Assembly: GCA_016647705.1 (NCBI GenBank)
Contig: CM028333.1
Coordinates: forward strand, 5,673,616 to 5,737,615
Length of the DNA: 64,000 nt
Direction of reading: 5' to 3'
From: Eucommia ulmoides
Taxonomy: Eukaryota > Streptophyta > Magnoliopsida > Garryales > Eucommiaceae
Positions 1-12,613 of the stretch are shown here, piece after piece. Position 1 is the first letter of the stretch. Every line of letters starts with the position of its first letter. Under the pieces are notes generated by a model. It saw only the letters and a list, made by a program, of their open reading frames with translations, ran no database searches and had not been told where the DNA came from. Position numbers and translations under genes: made by a program.

Positions 1-1649
1 CCCATTTTACAAAACAAAAATGATTTTGACATTGAGTTAAGAAGGAATAAAAGAGTTAGAGTTGAAAAAGATTTTGGTCTTGATTTTTATGTTTTTAATA
101 CTGAGGAATACTCAATTACTTTTCAACAAGCTTTGTTATCATCAGAAGCAATTTTTTGGAAAGAGGTTGTAAATGATGAGATTGAGTTGCTAATTTCTAA
201 CAAGACTTGGAAATTAGTTGATTTACCACCGCGTTTTAAAACTATAGGATGTAAATGGGTTCTAAAAAAAAATTTAAACCTGATGGTTCCATAGATAAGT
301 TTAAAGCTAGACTTATTGCTAAAGGTTTTAAGCAGAAAGAAGATTTAGATTTCTTCGATACTTTTTCTCCAGTTACTAGAGTTACATTCATTAGATTGTT
401 AATTGCTATTATTGCAATTTTTAATTTAGAAATTCATCAAATGGATGTAAAAACTGCATTTTTAAATGAAGATCTAGATGAAGAAATTTATATAGATTAA
501 CTTGAAGGTTTTATTGAGCCTGGACAAGAAAACAAAGTGTGTAAATTGAATAAATCCCTATATGGTTTAAAACAAACTCCTAAACAATGGTATGCGAAGT
601 TTAATTGCTGCATGATCGAAAATGGTTTTAAGTCTAATGAGCTTGATAAGTGCATCTATTACAAATCTTGGAATAATTCACATGTTTTGGTTAGTCTTTA
701 TGTAGATGATATTTTAATATTTGGCTCTAATTTAGATGTGCTAGCTGAAACAAAAAATATGTTTTTTTTATATGAAAGGTCTTGGTGAGGCTATTTGTAT
801 TTTAGGGATAAAAATTACGAAAACATATGATGGTATTTTTCTTGATCAGTTGCATCACATTGAGAAAAATTTGGAACAAATATAATTTTTATAATTGCAA
901 GCACGTTGCTACTCCTTTCGATTCTAGCATACATTTATTTCCTGTTGAAAATGATTCTGATGTGATTAATCAAAAGGAATGTGCTAGTATGATTAGTAGC
1001 TTGCAATATGCGATTGATTGCACTAGACCTGACATTGCATATGCAGTTGGAGTACTTAGCAGGTTTACTGACAAACCATGTAAAGAACATTGGCGTGTTA
1101 TTGAGCGGATACTAAAATATTTATCTAGCACTAATCATTATTGTTTGTTTTATGAAAAAATATCTTGTGGTACTTGAAGGTTTTAGTGATGTAGACTGGA
1201 ATACATTATCAGGTGATTCTCTTTCTACCACTGGTTATATTTTTACATTAGGTGGTGGTGCTATATGTTGGAAGTCAAAAAAACAAACTATCATTGCTAA
1301 TTCGACAATGGAGGCTGAGCTTATTGCTCTTACTTCTGCAAGTGAGGAAGCGAATTGATTAAAAGATTTATTACATGAAGTCCCACTTTGGAAAAAATCA
1401 ATTCCACCTATTTTAATACATTGTGATAGTACTGCTACAATTGGTAGAGTAAAAAATCGTTATTATAACCAAAAATCCAGACTTATAAGGAGATAGCACA
1501 ATATTGTAATATCTTATATGAGTAATGGTGTTGTTAATGTGGATTATATTGAATCTTGCGATAATATTATAGATCCACAAAAAATGGCTTTGATTAGAGA
1601 AAATATCTGGAATACATCGAGGGGGATGGGGTTAAAGCCTATAATTTAG
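1..1649 (+). pseudogene. Ty1/copia pol remnant (reverse transcriptase and RNase H)
   Basis: Retrotransposon polyprotein remnant that once copied element RNA into DNA. The frame is open from base 1, so the window starts inside pol, just before reverse transcriptase. KWVLKK (about 250-267) continues as KFKPDG one frame over, across an A-run, so a one-base indel lies near 265-275. DVKTAFLN follows, then a TAA at 498-500 inside the RT domain, then KSLYGLKQTPKQWY and the catalytic box YVDD at 699-710. The frame is broken again near 775-790 (the KGLGEA block reads in another frame) and by stops near 880-890. The RNase H part has DVDWN near 1188, CWKSKKQT and NSTMEAELIAL, and ends with SRGMGLKPI just before the stop. 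At least three frameshifts and several stops mean it cannot be functional. Domain order RT then RNase H, without the gypsy arrangement, makes copia secure. Confidence 0.93.
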
Positions 1650-2467
1650 TAAGTTACTTATGAGGATACCCAACCTAGGGACTAGAGATCCTATGAACTA
1701 AGTTCAATAAGAAAAACGAATCATAAGAAAACTTGAAAAATGCACTACATTTTTATCCATCCCTATGGTGTAAGTGCATTTATCCTGTAATGATTGGAGG
1801 GTTGAGTTTTATGACTCTTAATGAAATATGTATCTTGTATGAGTGGGGTATCATAATTACATGAGTACTCTTGATAGATATCACCTATATAAGTATGAAA
1901 GTTAGGCCTCTTTCTATGAGAATTAGGCTATTCTCAAAAACACTTATGAAAACTGGGATAGCACAAGGTCGTAATGTGTTGGTTAATAAAACTCATGTTA
2001 ACACTTGGAAAATCATGCGTGGACACTGATACTTTATTTACCTTAAGAAGTCATAGTTCAAGTCCGAAACTTGAAAAGATCTCACTGGAAAAACACTGAA
2101 GGAAATGACAATGTAGCAAGTATAACTCAAATCGGTAATGCCAAACAACAAGCGCCTTAGATCAAAAGCTTGAATAGAATATCTCATAAAAATCTCAGCC
2201 TAAATCTCATTCTTATAAAATCTCAAACTGATGTTATTGATGTGTTTTATTTAATTCCCGCAGGTCTCTATTAATAGACCGATAACTATCCCTCCAACGG
2301 CTAGCTTTTCAAAGATATATCATAAAATGACACTTGAAGACCCCATATATCATAACTAGAGATTGATGTTTCATCGAGTGAAGGTTCAATGCAGAGCACA
2401 CTTTCATTATACATGTTGATCCATCTTTGCCCAGTAATTTTACTTTATATTAAAATGAGTGGGGGAG
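1650..2467 (+). mobile_element. copia 3' non-coding region ending in a polypurine tract
   Basis: Non-coding tail between pol and the 3' LTR. It ends in a purine-rich tract (AAAATGAGTGGGGGAG, 2452-2467), the expected plus-strand primer site directly before an LTR. The stretch around 2090-2350 reappears in diverged form at 48985-49288, so this tail exists as dispersed copies. No gene is seen in it. Confidence 0.7.
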
Positions 2468-2977
2468 TGTTGTTACATTTTAATATAATATATATTATTA
2501 ATTAAATAAATTAATTATTTTTGAAATTTTATAAGTTATGGAGCTAAAAGGTCTCTAACTATCTTAGTGGGTTAGTGCTACATTATGGTGTAATTTCATT
2601 TTCTTGTAACTTTCAAGACTTTCGAAATTTTGTAACATTTTTCATTTATTTGTGTGTATTTAATCTTGTGTGTTTTGGAAGCCTATAAATAGGTCATTCC
2701 ACAAGTTTTGTGATTCATTCATATTTTCATACATACATACTTTATATTGGACAAAGAGAAGTGTTCTCTTGGTAGAGTTTTGGGTTTTACTATTTGTGCG
2801 AAATTAGCATGAACCAAACAACTAAGTCGGGCTGTTGTATCATGGAGGGGACAAGTTAAAGATAAATTCTATTGCACTGATCTCAAGGTGTTGTAAACCA
2901 TAGAGGGCTTGAATCTCTTTAAAGAGAACGAGATTTTCGCGCCTCAGTCCGATATTAGTTTGTATTTTTCTCCGACA
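2468..2977 (+). repeat. copia 3' LTR (right edge approximate)
   Basis: Starts with TGTTGTTACA immediately after the polypurine tract, as expected for a 3' LTR. It contains a promoter-like TATAAATA at 2684-2691 and purine/pyrimidine-rich 5' leader-like sequence after it. The right end is placed at the CA of TCCGACA near 2977, but there is no second LTR in the window to compare with, so this edge could be wrong by tens of bases. Confidence 0.6.
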
Positions 2978-4840
2978 GATAAGTAATTATTATTGGATAA
3001 AACAATAAAACGATAGATTTTTTATCCTTTAAATTATAAATTTGGAGAGATCTTGAGAGGCTAAATAAGCCAAGTTATACTTAAAACTAATTTTATGTCC
3101 GCTATTGAGTTCGATGTTTATAAAAAAATTATATTTTTTTATTGTGTTTGAATTGTTTTTAATTTGAATTGTTATTTTAAAATATATTCTACTTAAATTT
3201 AGGAGATAGCAACTTTATACATTCTTTTTCGTATAAAAAAAATCGGCTTTCATAGTATTTTTTATTTTTCTTGAATAGGTCTATCTTAATTTTAACTAAA
3301 AGATATTTTTTTATTTAATCATTAATTTTTTTTTCTCCAATATTCCCTAGAGTGTCTGTTTTTGGGTAACCAATTAATTATTCTAATTTTACTATCTATT
3401 ATTAGGGTTAATTGGTTTATTTAGTATTTAAAAAAAAAAATGGGTAGAATAAAATAAATGAGTTAATTTTTTTTTATTTTTTTTTATTGTAGAGATTTAA
3501 CAACCAATTTAGAGTTGATTATTTCAGTGTTAGTTTTCCTACAGATACATGATTTTTTTTTCAAATTACAATATCAGTCCCTAAAAATCGCATCGAAATA
3601 ATATCCAACAGGCGTCATCATTTTAGATTTCATTAATAAGTCACCAGTACATAAAAATCCCAAAAAATATGATTTAGTTTATAATTTATGTATTTTAATA
3701 GGATGTCATAATTTCAAATATATAGTTACCTATAAAAGATAAAACGTTTTATTTTATTTTATGATGTTCGATAACATCATTTATCCACCCCCTTAAAACA
3801 AAACAAAATAATATCAATAAGAACTTTATACCAACAAATGAAACACATACAGCTAAAACCTAACGCTTCATATAGAAATTAGACCTAAATTACATGCCGA
3901 AAAAATAAAAATAAAAATAATAAATATATTTCTCACATTTAGATCGACAGATCAAGTAATATTGAGCTCTTTTGGTTTCAACGTCAATCTCAATCTCGAA
4001 ACTCTCGTATCAAGAATTGCACATAACCCGAACTACTTGTTTCACAATTGAATGACAAGATGTTGGCAAAATATATAGATATACATGATATTATTTTTGT
4101 AGTTATCAAGATCAAATAAAAACAAAAGTTTGGAAAACAAACAAAAGAATATGAAAAAATTTAGACAATTTTAAGAGAGTGCAAATTAAGGAGTGAAAGA
4201 GGAAAAATGCTAATGGAGTATTTTATAGCCCTCCCAAGTTATAAACGTGGGTGGAATTATGTAAAAGTCAATATAATTTTTTTAGTGGAATTATGACAAT
4301 AAAATGATTAAATTTTTTTTGATATATTCACGTATTAGATATATTGAATTGGTAGAAGTATGACAATAAAATTAATTAAAAAATATTTTTAATAATTAAA
4401 ATTTAAGAAAAATAGAGTGGGTAAGTTCTTTATTTAGCTATGAAAACGAAAGTAGAGAAGCGCACCCCAATACGTATATTGCGTATTATAATAATGGATT
4501 CTAAATAAAGTAAAATGTAAGAAAGCAGAAAATAGAATGCTAAAAAGCGAGAATAAAAAGGGGGAGGGGGACTTTTCATCTCTAAAGTCACTTCCTTTTT
4601 GGATCCTCTTCGGCTTTTCAAAGAGTAAAAAGTGACATTAACCTTATCTCCACAATGAGGACCCACGTGGCAAACAACTTTTCCGAATTTTCAATTCAAC
4701 CCCTCTCCAAAATAATATTTATACCCCTCACCCCCTCAATTTCAAATAATCCATGTGCCCTAATTACATTTTGGGGGTTTTGACACTTTGTAACCCCATC
4801 GTTTAACCATTATTTATCTCTGATTCTTACAATTACAATT
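2978..4840. other. AT-rich intergenic DNA
   Basis: Long homopolymeric A and T runs and no conserved motif. The minus-strand open frame at 4430-4666 has no recognisable domain, and I do not call it. Confidence 0.6.
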
Positions 4841-5405
4841 TGAACACATAACTCCTGAAAGTTCTGTAATCATCTCACCTCAGTCCGAAGACAAACAGTT
4901 AATTGTCCGGCGCCAAAACAGTCAATTGTCAAGGGAGGTTCACATACCAATGTGAGATTCGAACTCCGTTTTGGTAGTGTAAGGATCAACGCATCACAAT
5001 GTTTTCTGGGATTTGAACACATAATACATGTAAGTTCTATAATCATTTCACTTCAATCTTAACACAAACAGTTAACTTTCGAGCACCCAAACAGTCAATT
5101 GACATGTCTCTCTCTACTTGTTTTTTGGGGGGTCCACATACCAGTGTGAGATTCAAACTCGGTTCTATCAGTGTAAGGATCAACGCATCACGAAATTTTC
5201 TGGGATTTGAACATATAATACGTGAAAGGTTTGTAATCATCTCACTTCAATCTTAAGACAAACAGTTAACTTTTAAACACCCAGATATTCAATTGTCACG
5301 TCTCTTTCTACTATATTTGGGTGGGAGGGCGACCACATACCAGTGATAGATTCGAACTCGGTTTTATTTGTGTAAGGATCAGCGAGTAGCAAAATTTTCT
5401 GGGAT
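4841..5405. repeat. three-copy tandem repeat of about 173-198 bp
   Basis: Units start at 4841, 5014 and 5208 (TGAACACATAA, TGAACACATAA, TGAACATATAA). Each runs through a block with AATCATYTCACYTCA, ACAAACAGTTAA, CAATTG, CACATACCAGTG, GAGATTCGAACTC and GTAAGGATCAACG. Read on the minus strand, each unit contains GAGTTCGAATCTC and, in two cases, GTTCAAATCCC. Both resemble the RNA polymerase III B box of tRNA-derived SINEs. No full tRNA cloverleaf or clear A box is seen. It could be a tandemly repeated SINE-like sequence or a local satellite. Confidence 0.7.
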
Positions 5406-5864
5406 GTTTTTTTATATTTTTATTACTTATTTTTTGGGGGTTGTTTGGTTAAAATAAGGAGACATGCACCAGTAGACAAATCAGGACACTGAAAATATCT
5501 GCGGCCTGCATGTAGAAACAGAACGTATACATTCATTAACAGGGGGGCCATTTGCAAGGAGATTATTCAACAGCGTTTGCACTATGGTACATTCAACAAT
5601 TTTCTCTTGCTTCTCTACATCTCTCTCCACATCTATCTATATAGATAGATAGATAGATAGATATATAGGTATGTACAACAGATGAAACAGGGGAGGGAGC
5701 CCCTGTAAAGCTCCTTCCTTGAAAACAAACAAGTCAAGAATGGGGTTCTCTTCCTCTTACTTCAATTAAATACTAAAAGTGTTTTGTCAGATGATCCAGG
5801 AGAAGAGGAAAGCAGAGAACCCAAATCAGCATTACACATAATCTAAAAATCCAACTTATTCTCT
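5406..5864 (-). other. 3' flank of the CDF gene, with GATA microsatellite
   Basis: Downstream of the CDF stop on the minus strand and probably includes its 3' UTR. A candidate polyadenylation signal (AATAAA on minus) lies at 5419-5424. A CTAT/GATA microsatellite lies at 5631-5665. No other gene is visible. Confidence 0.5.
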
Positions 5865-7601
5865 TCATGATCTCTCGTTGAAATTTTGTGACCGGGACAA
5901 GGCAGCCGGGTTTGCTTGCAAAACCTGCGATGTTTTGGGAACATGATTCTCCTCATTGCCCTTCGATTGCATGTTGTTAAAGAGAACGTTTTCGTTCTTG
6001 ATCCCGAGCGTCGACCAGATCGAGCTCTGAGCGGCTTCACTCAGATCATCAATCCTCAATGTTTTTGGAATCCAAACACCACCACCCCCGGTCGAATGAT
6101 TTTCTCCCGAGGTGTTATCTTCTTTGTCTGAATTCGACGGATTAAGCAAGTTCCCATCCCTAGAATGTTTACCCAATGTCGGAGAAGTAGGAGCACTGGT
6201 CGGAGAATAAGGCCATGGCATGTTATACGGGCTCGGAACACCGACACCCCAGTACGTTGCCGGCACCGGAACCGGCCCTGGGTAAAACGTCACAGGAAAA
6301 CCCGGCGGAGGACCAAAAGCAGTCCAAGTAGGAGGAGCAATGCATTGAATTTGAAGACCAGCCGAGCTAGAGGAGGTGGAGGACCCGCTTGAGCGGTCCT
6401 CCCCATTTCGGGGGCAATTTTGGGATTTCTCGACAAGGCTCAAGACTGACGCCATGGATTCGCAGAGGGGTGCGTCGGATCCGAAGTTGAGCAAGTTTCC
6501 GTTGGGTTTTAGAGTCGGGTTGTGCATCTCTTTCGCCGACTCGGCTTGGGCCGCCTGTTGGAGGGCTTCAGACACCATTACGTGACGATAATAAGAGGCA
6601 GACAAGCTCTTGTTCTTGCGTCGGCCAGAACCCACTGGAACATTCCGCATCGAGCCACCTGCGGTCCAATATCTTTGACAGCCTTTACAGAAATGGCGAG
6701 GTTGGTTAACGTTGTAGTTGTTGAAGTAACAGAATTTGGTGTCCATGCTGTTACAGCGCGGGCAAGGGAGTATCTTGTCTGGCTTCTTAAGTGTCTTTTC
6801 TTCGTCCGAGAGAGTTGTCGGGTCGTCCCGAACGGCTGCCGACGATGCTGCCGGATCTTCGGCAGTTGATGATCGGGAGGAACAACTGTTTTGGCAGTTA
6901 TTTTCTGTGAGTTCTTCTTCTGTCGATTTCTAGTATATTTGGAAAAAAAAAAAAAACTCTCTATTAAAAACAAGAATTGCTATATTTCTGTCTAAATCGG
7001 TCTGAAATCTTGATTAGTACTGATCCCATCAAACAAAAGACAGTATTTGGGATTGAATTAGGGCAAAATGATTGATCAAACTAAAAAATCAGACAATTAG
7101 GTACTAGGTAGTCCAGACCCTCGAGATTCAGGCATAACAAGAATGACAGCAACCAAAAGCCCTGTTTAGACAGACCCTCATGTCCCAAAATAATCATCCT
7201 AAAAAAATAGCAAAAACTATGACCGACTCATGATTGGACTCTGGTTTCTAAATCGAGGGTTATTGCCAGAATCACAGATTACCTACGACAAGAGTGAATA
7301 CGAAATATTTGTAATAATCCTTTCGGGGGAAAGTGAAATTGACCCACCATTACCTACGAAGAACTAAAGATTGATCTCATGCCAATTCTACATATAGATT
7401 GATCTGTCATACCTTGTTGGGCTGTGGAGTTGAAGGGTTCTGTTCATGATGATTATGATCATAATCATAATCATATTCGGCAGCGGCGGCGGGAGGAGCA
7501 TCAATAGTTGCGGTGGCGGCAGAAGACGAAAAATTGTCGTCCGGCGGCAGCTGAATCGTCTTTCCGAAGAGCTTAATCGCTGGGTCTCTCACTTCCGGCA
7601 T
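5865..7601 (-). CDS. CDF: cycling Dof factor (CDF)-type zinc-finger transcription factor, two exons
   Basis: Nuclear DNA-binding protein of the Dof family; CDF members repress CONSTANS-type flowering genes and are degraded through the FKF1/GIGANTEA clock complex. Exon 1 is 7601-7413, the intron 7412-6930 (CAACAAG|GTATGA donor; T-rich tract then ACTAG acceptor) and exon 2 6929-5865. The phase-0 join gives 417 residues. The N-terminus has [12 protein letters not shown], typical of CDFs. The Dof C2-C2 finger spans about 117-170 with Cys119, Cys122, Cys144 and Cys147 (CX2C, 21 residues, CX2C) and the [20 protein letters not shown] tail. The C-terminus has [11 protein letters not shown] followed by [10 protein letters not shown] (about 348-374), the CDF block associated with FKF1/GI binding, and NPAALSRS near 403. 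The ATG at 6746 lies inside the finger, so it is not the start. All expected motifs are present and no stop interrupts them. Which CDF paralogue it is cannot be told. Confidence 0.96.
6930..7412 (-). other. single intron of the CDF gene
   Basis: GT at 7412-7411 and AG at 6931-6930 on the minus strand, with a 13-base T tract just before the acceptor. It separates the N-terminal KLFGKT exon from the exon encoding the Dof finger, the usual position in CDF genes. Length 483 bases. Confidence 0.9.
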
Positions 7602-10370
7602 CCCTCTATCTCTCTCTCTAAGATGAAAAAGGCTAATTGCTTTCTCTCTCTGCTCTCTCTGTTATGGGTTTTGAAGGGTTCAAGAGTTTAGGGTTGGGGT
7701 TGGGTTCGTCATCGTTTCTAACGTAGAAGAAGATTTGTTTGTTTGATGAAAGGATTGATTTGCGTTCTTTTGTTCTTTTTTTTCGGGGATTTTTTTTTTT
7801 TTTGGGGTGTTTCCTTTTTTTTTTTTTTTTTACATTCGGGTGCTGCGCTTTCTATAACGAGCGGTGGAGGGGATGGAAACCGGAAGACACATCAGCAAAA
7901 GGGAAGTGAATTCTTAGCCACAAGTTTTGTATGTGGCCTCCGCGTAGATCTTTTTTGAAGGGGCATTTTCGGGCTTTCAATTTTTTTCTCCCAAAAAACA
8001 AAGTGCGCTCCATTCCATTACCTCCCCCACCTTTTTCTCTACACCACCTTACCATGATCTTAACCCAATTGATTGTCAAAAGATATTAGTCCAATTGATA
8101 AGAAAATATATAAATTTTTTTTATCAGTTAAGATTCGATTTTTTAAAAGAATAATTTATAAATTAAATCTTAAATGTAATACTGAATGCAACAGGTCAAT
8201 ATATAAAAACGTACATTTAAGAATGGTCGAATAGATGATTAGTTGAGGTGCATATAAATTAGAGGTGTAAGTTAAACTCGTCTACCTGACTAGACCTGAC
8301 TGACTAGTCATCAAGTCTGCCGAATTTTTTCAATTTTTTTTTTTTTAAACATTCACCTAAACCTAACTCTCTCATTACCCAAACCCTATCAGATCAGGTG
8401 ATTTTCTACTCATATCTGTTCTACCGAACTCGACCAAACCAGTAACCCTTACTAGTAATTTACCAATTTCCCCCTAAAAATGGAATATTATGAACAGACC
8501 CCTTAAAATATTAGAAACCCAAAATGCCTAATTGATTCATTTCCCCTTCCTAGTTGCCTCTAATCTTTGATATCTCTCTCTCAGGCCTTCCATGTGTTGA
8601 TCCTTTTCAGTCATCTCTCTCTCTCTCTCCTCCCTTTCAAAGTTCAAAGAAGTCGCCGTCTGCGTTCAAAAATTCTCCGCAAGCCACCGTATGTGTTCAG
8701 GGATTCTCAACAAGAGCAAGCAAGAATGCCTCGTCTGCGTTCTTAATTCAGGGCTTATCTCTATAAAAAAATTCAATTCTTTGATATGTTTCTACGTTTT
8801 TTAATTGGAGCTTCTTGATTGTTTAAACATGGCCTTAGTTTCTTACACTTTTTCTCTCCCTCCTTTTTTTTAGTTGTTTTTTGTAGTTGTGCTTTAAATG
8901 TATAGGTTACTAGTTTTAGATCGGCACAACGAACCGGTTTTAAAAAAAATTATATTAATAAATTCTTAAACAGTTACATACGAAACACTTAAATATTTGT
9001 GAGATCTCAAAGTGAAACTATTGAAAAAAAAAAAATTGCCTGATATATAAAATCACATGTGAACTACTAATAGTACATTGACATAAGCATTTTGGGTCAG
9101 TATAATATTGTGGCCCACATTGCGATGAAAACGAATTATGGAAGACTTTCAAATTTTGTTTGTGAAGAATTGAAGTTTTTGGAGCTAACAAAATTTTGAA
9201 GTAGAGTAAAAAAACTAAAGTTAGAGAGGAGTTGATTCATTAATTTGTTCATTTGTAGTGAATAATAAACAAAAAAATTGATTACTATGTAAAATATCAT
9301 TTGAACTATTACTAGTAGCTTGACTTAAATATTTTGAATCACGTAGACTCCGTTCAAAAGTGTAGTGTAATCTTGAATCTCTTTTTCAATTCCAAAAGCT
9401 AGTTCATAAGTTAGAGTTTTCCTTTACGTTTATAACTTGATCACTAATTTCTTTCATATTCGTTGTGGGATAAACTCAACAATCTCTCTTTCACACAATG
9501 GGCAATTGGTCAGCTAACACTCAATCAATCTTCCCTTTATGGCTATTGAATCGGTTGTTGTAACCTAAACTCTAATCTCAGTTTAAGATAAGTGAGGAGA
9601 ATTTTTGTACATATATATTAATATTAATAAAATTAAAGGGAGGTCAAATAAACTGTTCAGATTTTTTAATTCTTTTCAACGGCTTAAATTTTCAATTTTA
9701 ATTTTTTTTTTTTTATGTAATATAAAAATTACCACATCGTTTCAATGACGACATTAGTGTTGTCATTAATTTGTATTTTTATGTGTTCACTATCTTTGTT
9801 AAAACTTGTCAATAAAAGAGAACTATTTCCAAAAGTGAAAAAACCACATGTCATATGCTGACCCTACTTTTTCCACATGTCTTATTTCTAGCCGCTAGTT
9901 GCTGGAAGCCTAACTTAAACGTGTAGTCACGAAAGACTAAAAGTGACCATAACCCATATGCACGTTTGGTTCAAAAGATAAAAAAGAAATATATATTTAT
10001 ATATCAAAGGTATACTTATAATTTTACTTTTTCTCCCCCGTTTCACTTTATTTTCTTCCCAAATTTATGCAAAAAAAATCTTTAAAAAATTATGCATTTT
10101 CTTTTCTATTTTCTTTTTTTTTTATTTTCTATTCATATCAAATAATTATTTTTTTTTTTCCTATTTTCCTTTTCATTTTTTTTTCCATATATTTTCCACC
10201 TAACCCAACTCACTCTAAGTTTGGATAAAAAAAAAATGAAGGGAAAGAGGAAAACAAAAAGAGAGAAAAAGAATTGTTTAGTAAAGAAGGAAAATGAGAT
10301 GGAAGGAAAAATAATGGTGAAAAAAAAAGAATTTTTAGTCTCTTTCTTTTATCCTCTCAAAAGCGGACTG
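7602..10370. other. upstream region of the CDF gene and AT-rich intergenic DNA
   Basis: The first few hundred bases hold the likely 5' UTR and promoter of the CDF gene; CT/GA-rich stretches near 7605-7660 and 8570-8640 are typical of plant leaders. Poly-T tracts lie at 7790-7830. A diverged local duplication is visible: 9045-9115 resembles 9284-9349 (CACATGTGAACTACTAATAG against CATTTGAACTATTACTAGTAG). T-rich sequence around 10030-10140 resembles 60345-60450. The frames at 8554-8766 and 10221-10448 are low complexity and not called. Confidence 0.55.
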
Positions 10371-11169
10371 TGTTGGTATATGAAATTGGTACACACTTCG
10401 AGTATGGTCCAGTCAAGTGACAAGTGTTCTTTTGCTAAGGTAGAGTAGACGGTTGAAAATGTTTCACATGAGTTGTACTAGGTCTTGGGAGGATTGACTT
10501 ACTGTGGTCAAAGTTTTGCTGTTCGGGGAGTGGTGTCTGCAGAAGGTTCGGGTCGGAATTTATCCCGGTGAAGCCGTTCCGGCGTGAGAATAAGAGTTCA
10601 GAGAGAAGATGTATAGAAATGCGTTAAGTAAACAAACGAACTCAAAGTATTCATGCGTAAAATAAAGTGTACCTCGGGTTTGCATAGCCCAGGTATATAT
10701 AGGTGTCGGAGATGATTAGTGTCGGGCTTAAACACAATTAATTAGGTAAAACTATTTGTTTAGCTGATAATCCAGGGCGTTTAAGAGATAATCATTGGAC
10801 TTGGGCCTTTGTGCCCATTTGGCGAAGCCCACGGGCCTATGTTAGGCCTGTGATGGTGAGCTAGTAGAGGAGAGTGAAGATCCTTGAAGTCCTAGTAGAG
10901 AAACTAGCGGGAATGAGAAGCTAGTCCAGGTGAACGGTTGAGCCCCTAAAGTTGGCCACTTGGGGTACAGCGCAGAGCTTAGGGCGGCACACCCTTACAG
11001 GGCATCCTACTCATTCCTAGGTGCAGAAGAGATTCGAGGGAGGAGCCTTGGTTGGTGTATGTCCTAATGTGGCGCTGTGGATTCTGGAATATGTCCATGT
11101 CACTACGAGGATGGACACGTGGCTGGGTCTTAGGTGCTGACTTAGTAGTGCCCAAAAATACTCTCATCA
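10371..11169 (-). repeat. 3' LTR of the pol-less gypsy element
   Basis: Aligns end to end with 17650-18447. On the minus strand it starts TGATGAGAGTATTTTTGGG and ends CATATACCAACA. A purine-rich stretch (AGGGCTAGGGAGTAAC on minus, from 11185 down to 11170) precedes it, as expected for a polypurine tract. Confidence 0.9.
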
Positions 11170-11293
11170 GTTACTCCCTAGCCCTATGTGGCAAAGGAAG
11201 GGAAATAGTCAGGGATATCAATTTCTGGATAAAATGGGCATCCTGGAGACTTTGAAGTACGAGAAACATCTCTGGTCGACATTTTTTCAAAAA

Positions 11294-11520
11294 TTAACTT
11301 TTTCTGGGGAGTGAATTTGAAATAGGCCCCTATATGAGTGGGGTCTGGGGTCAAGTAGCACGGCAGGGCGACCCGAATTTCTTTAATTTTTGGGACGGCA
11401 CTTTTCCCGCAGTTAACATTTTCTGGGGAACGAATTTGAAATAGACCCTCATATGGCCGAGGTCCGGGGTCAGGTAGCACAATTGGGCGACCCCGAATTT
11501 TTTCGATTTTTAGGGTCATA
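11294..11520. repeat. two-copy tandem repeat, period 119 bp
   Basis: TTAAC..TTTTCTGGGGA..GAATTTGAAATAG begins at 11294 and again at 11413. Each copy ends with a GGGCGACC..GAATTT block. It lies between the polypurine tract and the solo LTR in the pol-less element and has no coding sense. Confidence 0.75.
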
Positions 11521-12613
11521 CCTGTTTATCATGAACAAACCCTGAGTATGGACTAACGTTCACCATGGAGAAAATAAAGGTAAGCCCTAGGGGGTGCGCG
11601 CTACGAACGAGTAAGGGGGCAAGGTAGACACGCCCCCTTAAAAGTGCCCGGCACTCATAGCGGCTAGCCGACTAGCCAGGGGGTAGTTAAGCCACCGCCA
11701 GGCTAGCACCTGTTGGCCCAAGGGGGCCAGCAGCTAGCCCTCATTTTTTTGGGCTAGCTATGTTGGCCCCTTCCTTGGGGCCAGCTGGCACATTACGTCA
11801 CCAGGCCACATTGGCTCGTCTCTTTTAGAGCTCCTGAGTCTTGGGCTTTACCTTGATCACTTTCCAAGGCTTGACTATCATTTTGACAACTTTTGCCCCA
11901 CTGAAGATTGCTCACCATTTCACTTTGAAGTTTTGATCATTGGCTCACCTTGCACCATGGATCAATAAGCTTAGTCATTTATTTCAGCTTGGAGACTTAG
12001 GGGGATTTTGACACTGCCTTCAAAATGTCGCCAACTAGACCATGTCGGCTAGGGGTAGCACGATAGGGCAGTGCCCGCCAAACTCAATGATGCCGATCAC
12101 GGGGTTCTGAGGTTGAACCCCTGGACGACACCTTTGGAGAGGATCACCATGACAGCTATATAGAGCCTGCATCCTGATTTCCCCATTGGCTAGGGTACTT
12201 TTCAGTCTACTCCCTCCTCTCAACATTTTTGCTAAGTAACTTTCTGCTTGGTCATGTTTCCAGAGTTGTAAAATTTTGATTTTTTTTTTTAAAACACTTA
12301 TCGTCTCTGCCCAAAACCATGGACTACTAGCCCTCCAGTCCGGGACACAAGTTGATCATAAGGAAATTGTGTTGTGGACTTAAGAGGAGAGTTCCTCAGG
12401 GTGTTTGATCTTCTAGGTCTATAGGGGCGCAATGCGGTGGCCTCTCGGTCCATAGGGGCGCAACGCGGTGGTTGGTCCCCCGTGGCCGGTCATCATGGAG
12501 TTCTCCGTAGTCAGGTTCATTCAAGAACCCTTTCAGGTTATCTCCATGTAATCCATGCAGGAACAACTTGCCTTTTAGAACGCTGGATTTATAGTAGACT
12601 AGTGGGGAGAAGT
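11521..12613. other. internal non-coding part of the pol-less element
   Basis: No gene is seen. It holds an imperfect GC-rich inverted repeat at 11718-11775 (AAGGGGGCCAGC..AGCTAGCCC, T-rich loop, then GGGCTAGCTATGTTGGCCCC). A two-copy 31-bp repeat lies at 12421-12471 (ATAGGGGCGCAATGCGGTGG, then ATAGGGGCGCAACGCGGTGG). Confidence 0.6.

Noticed and set aside
4860-5400. tRNA genes
   Set aside because: Only B-box-like words are present; no acceptor stem, anticodon arm or complete A box could be drawn.
5916-6973. Several open frames on both strands over the CDF exon
   Set aside because: They are shadows of exon 2 in other frames and carry no motif.
7446-8079. Open frames on plus and minus around the CDF start
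   Set aside because: Reverse-strand shadow of exon 1 and low-complexity poly-T translation.
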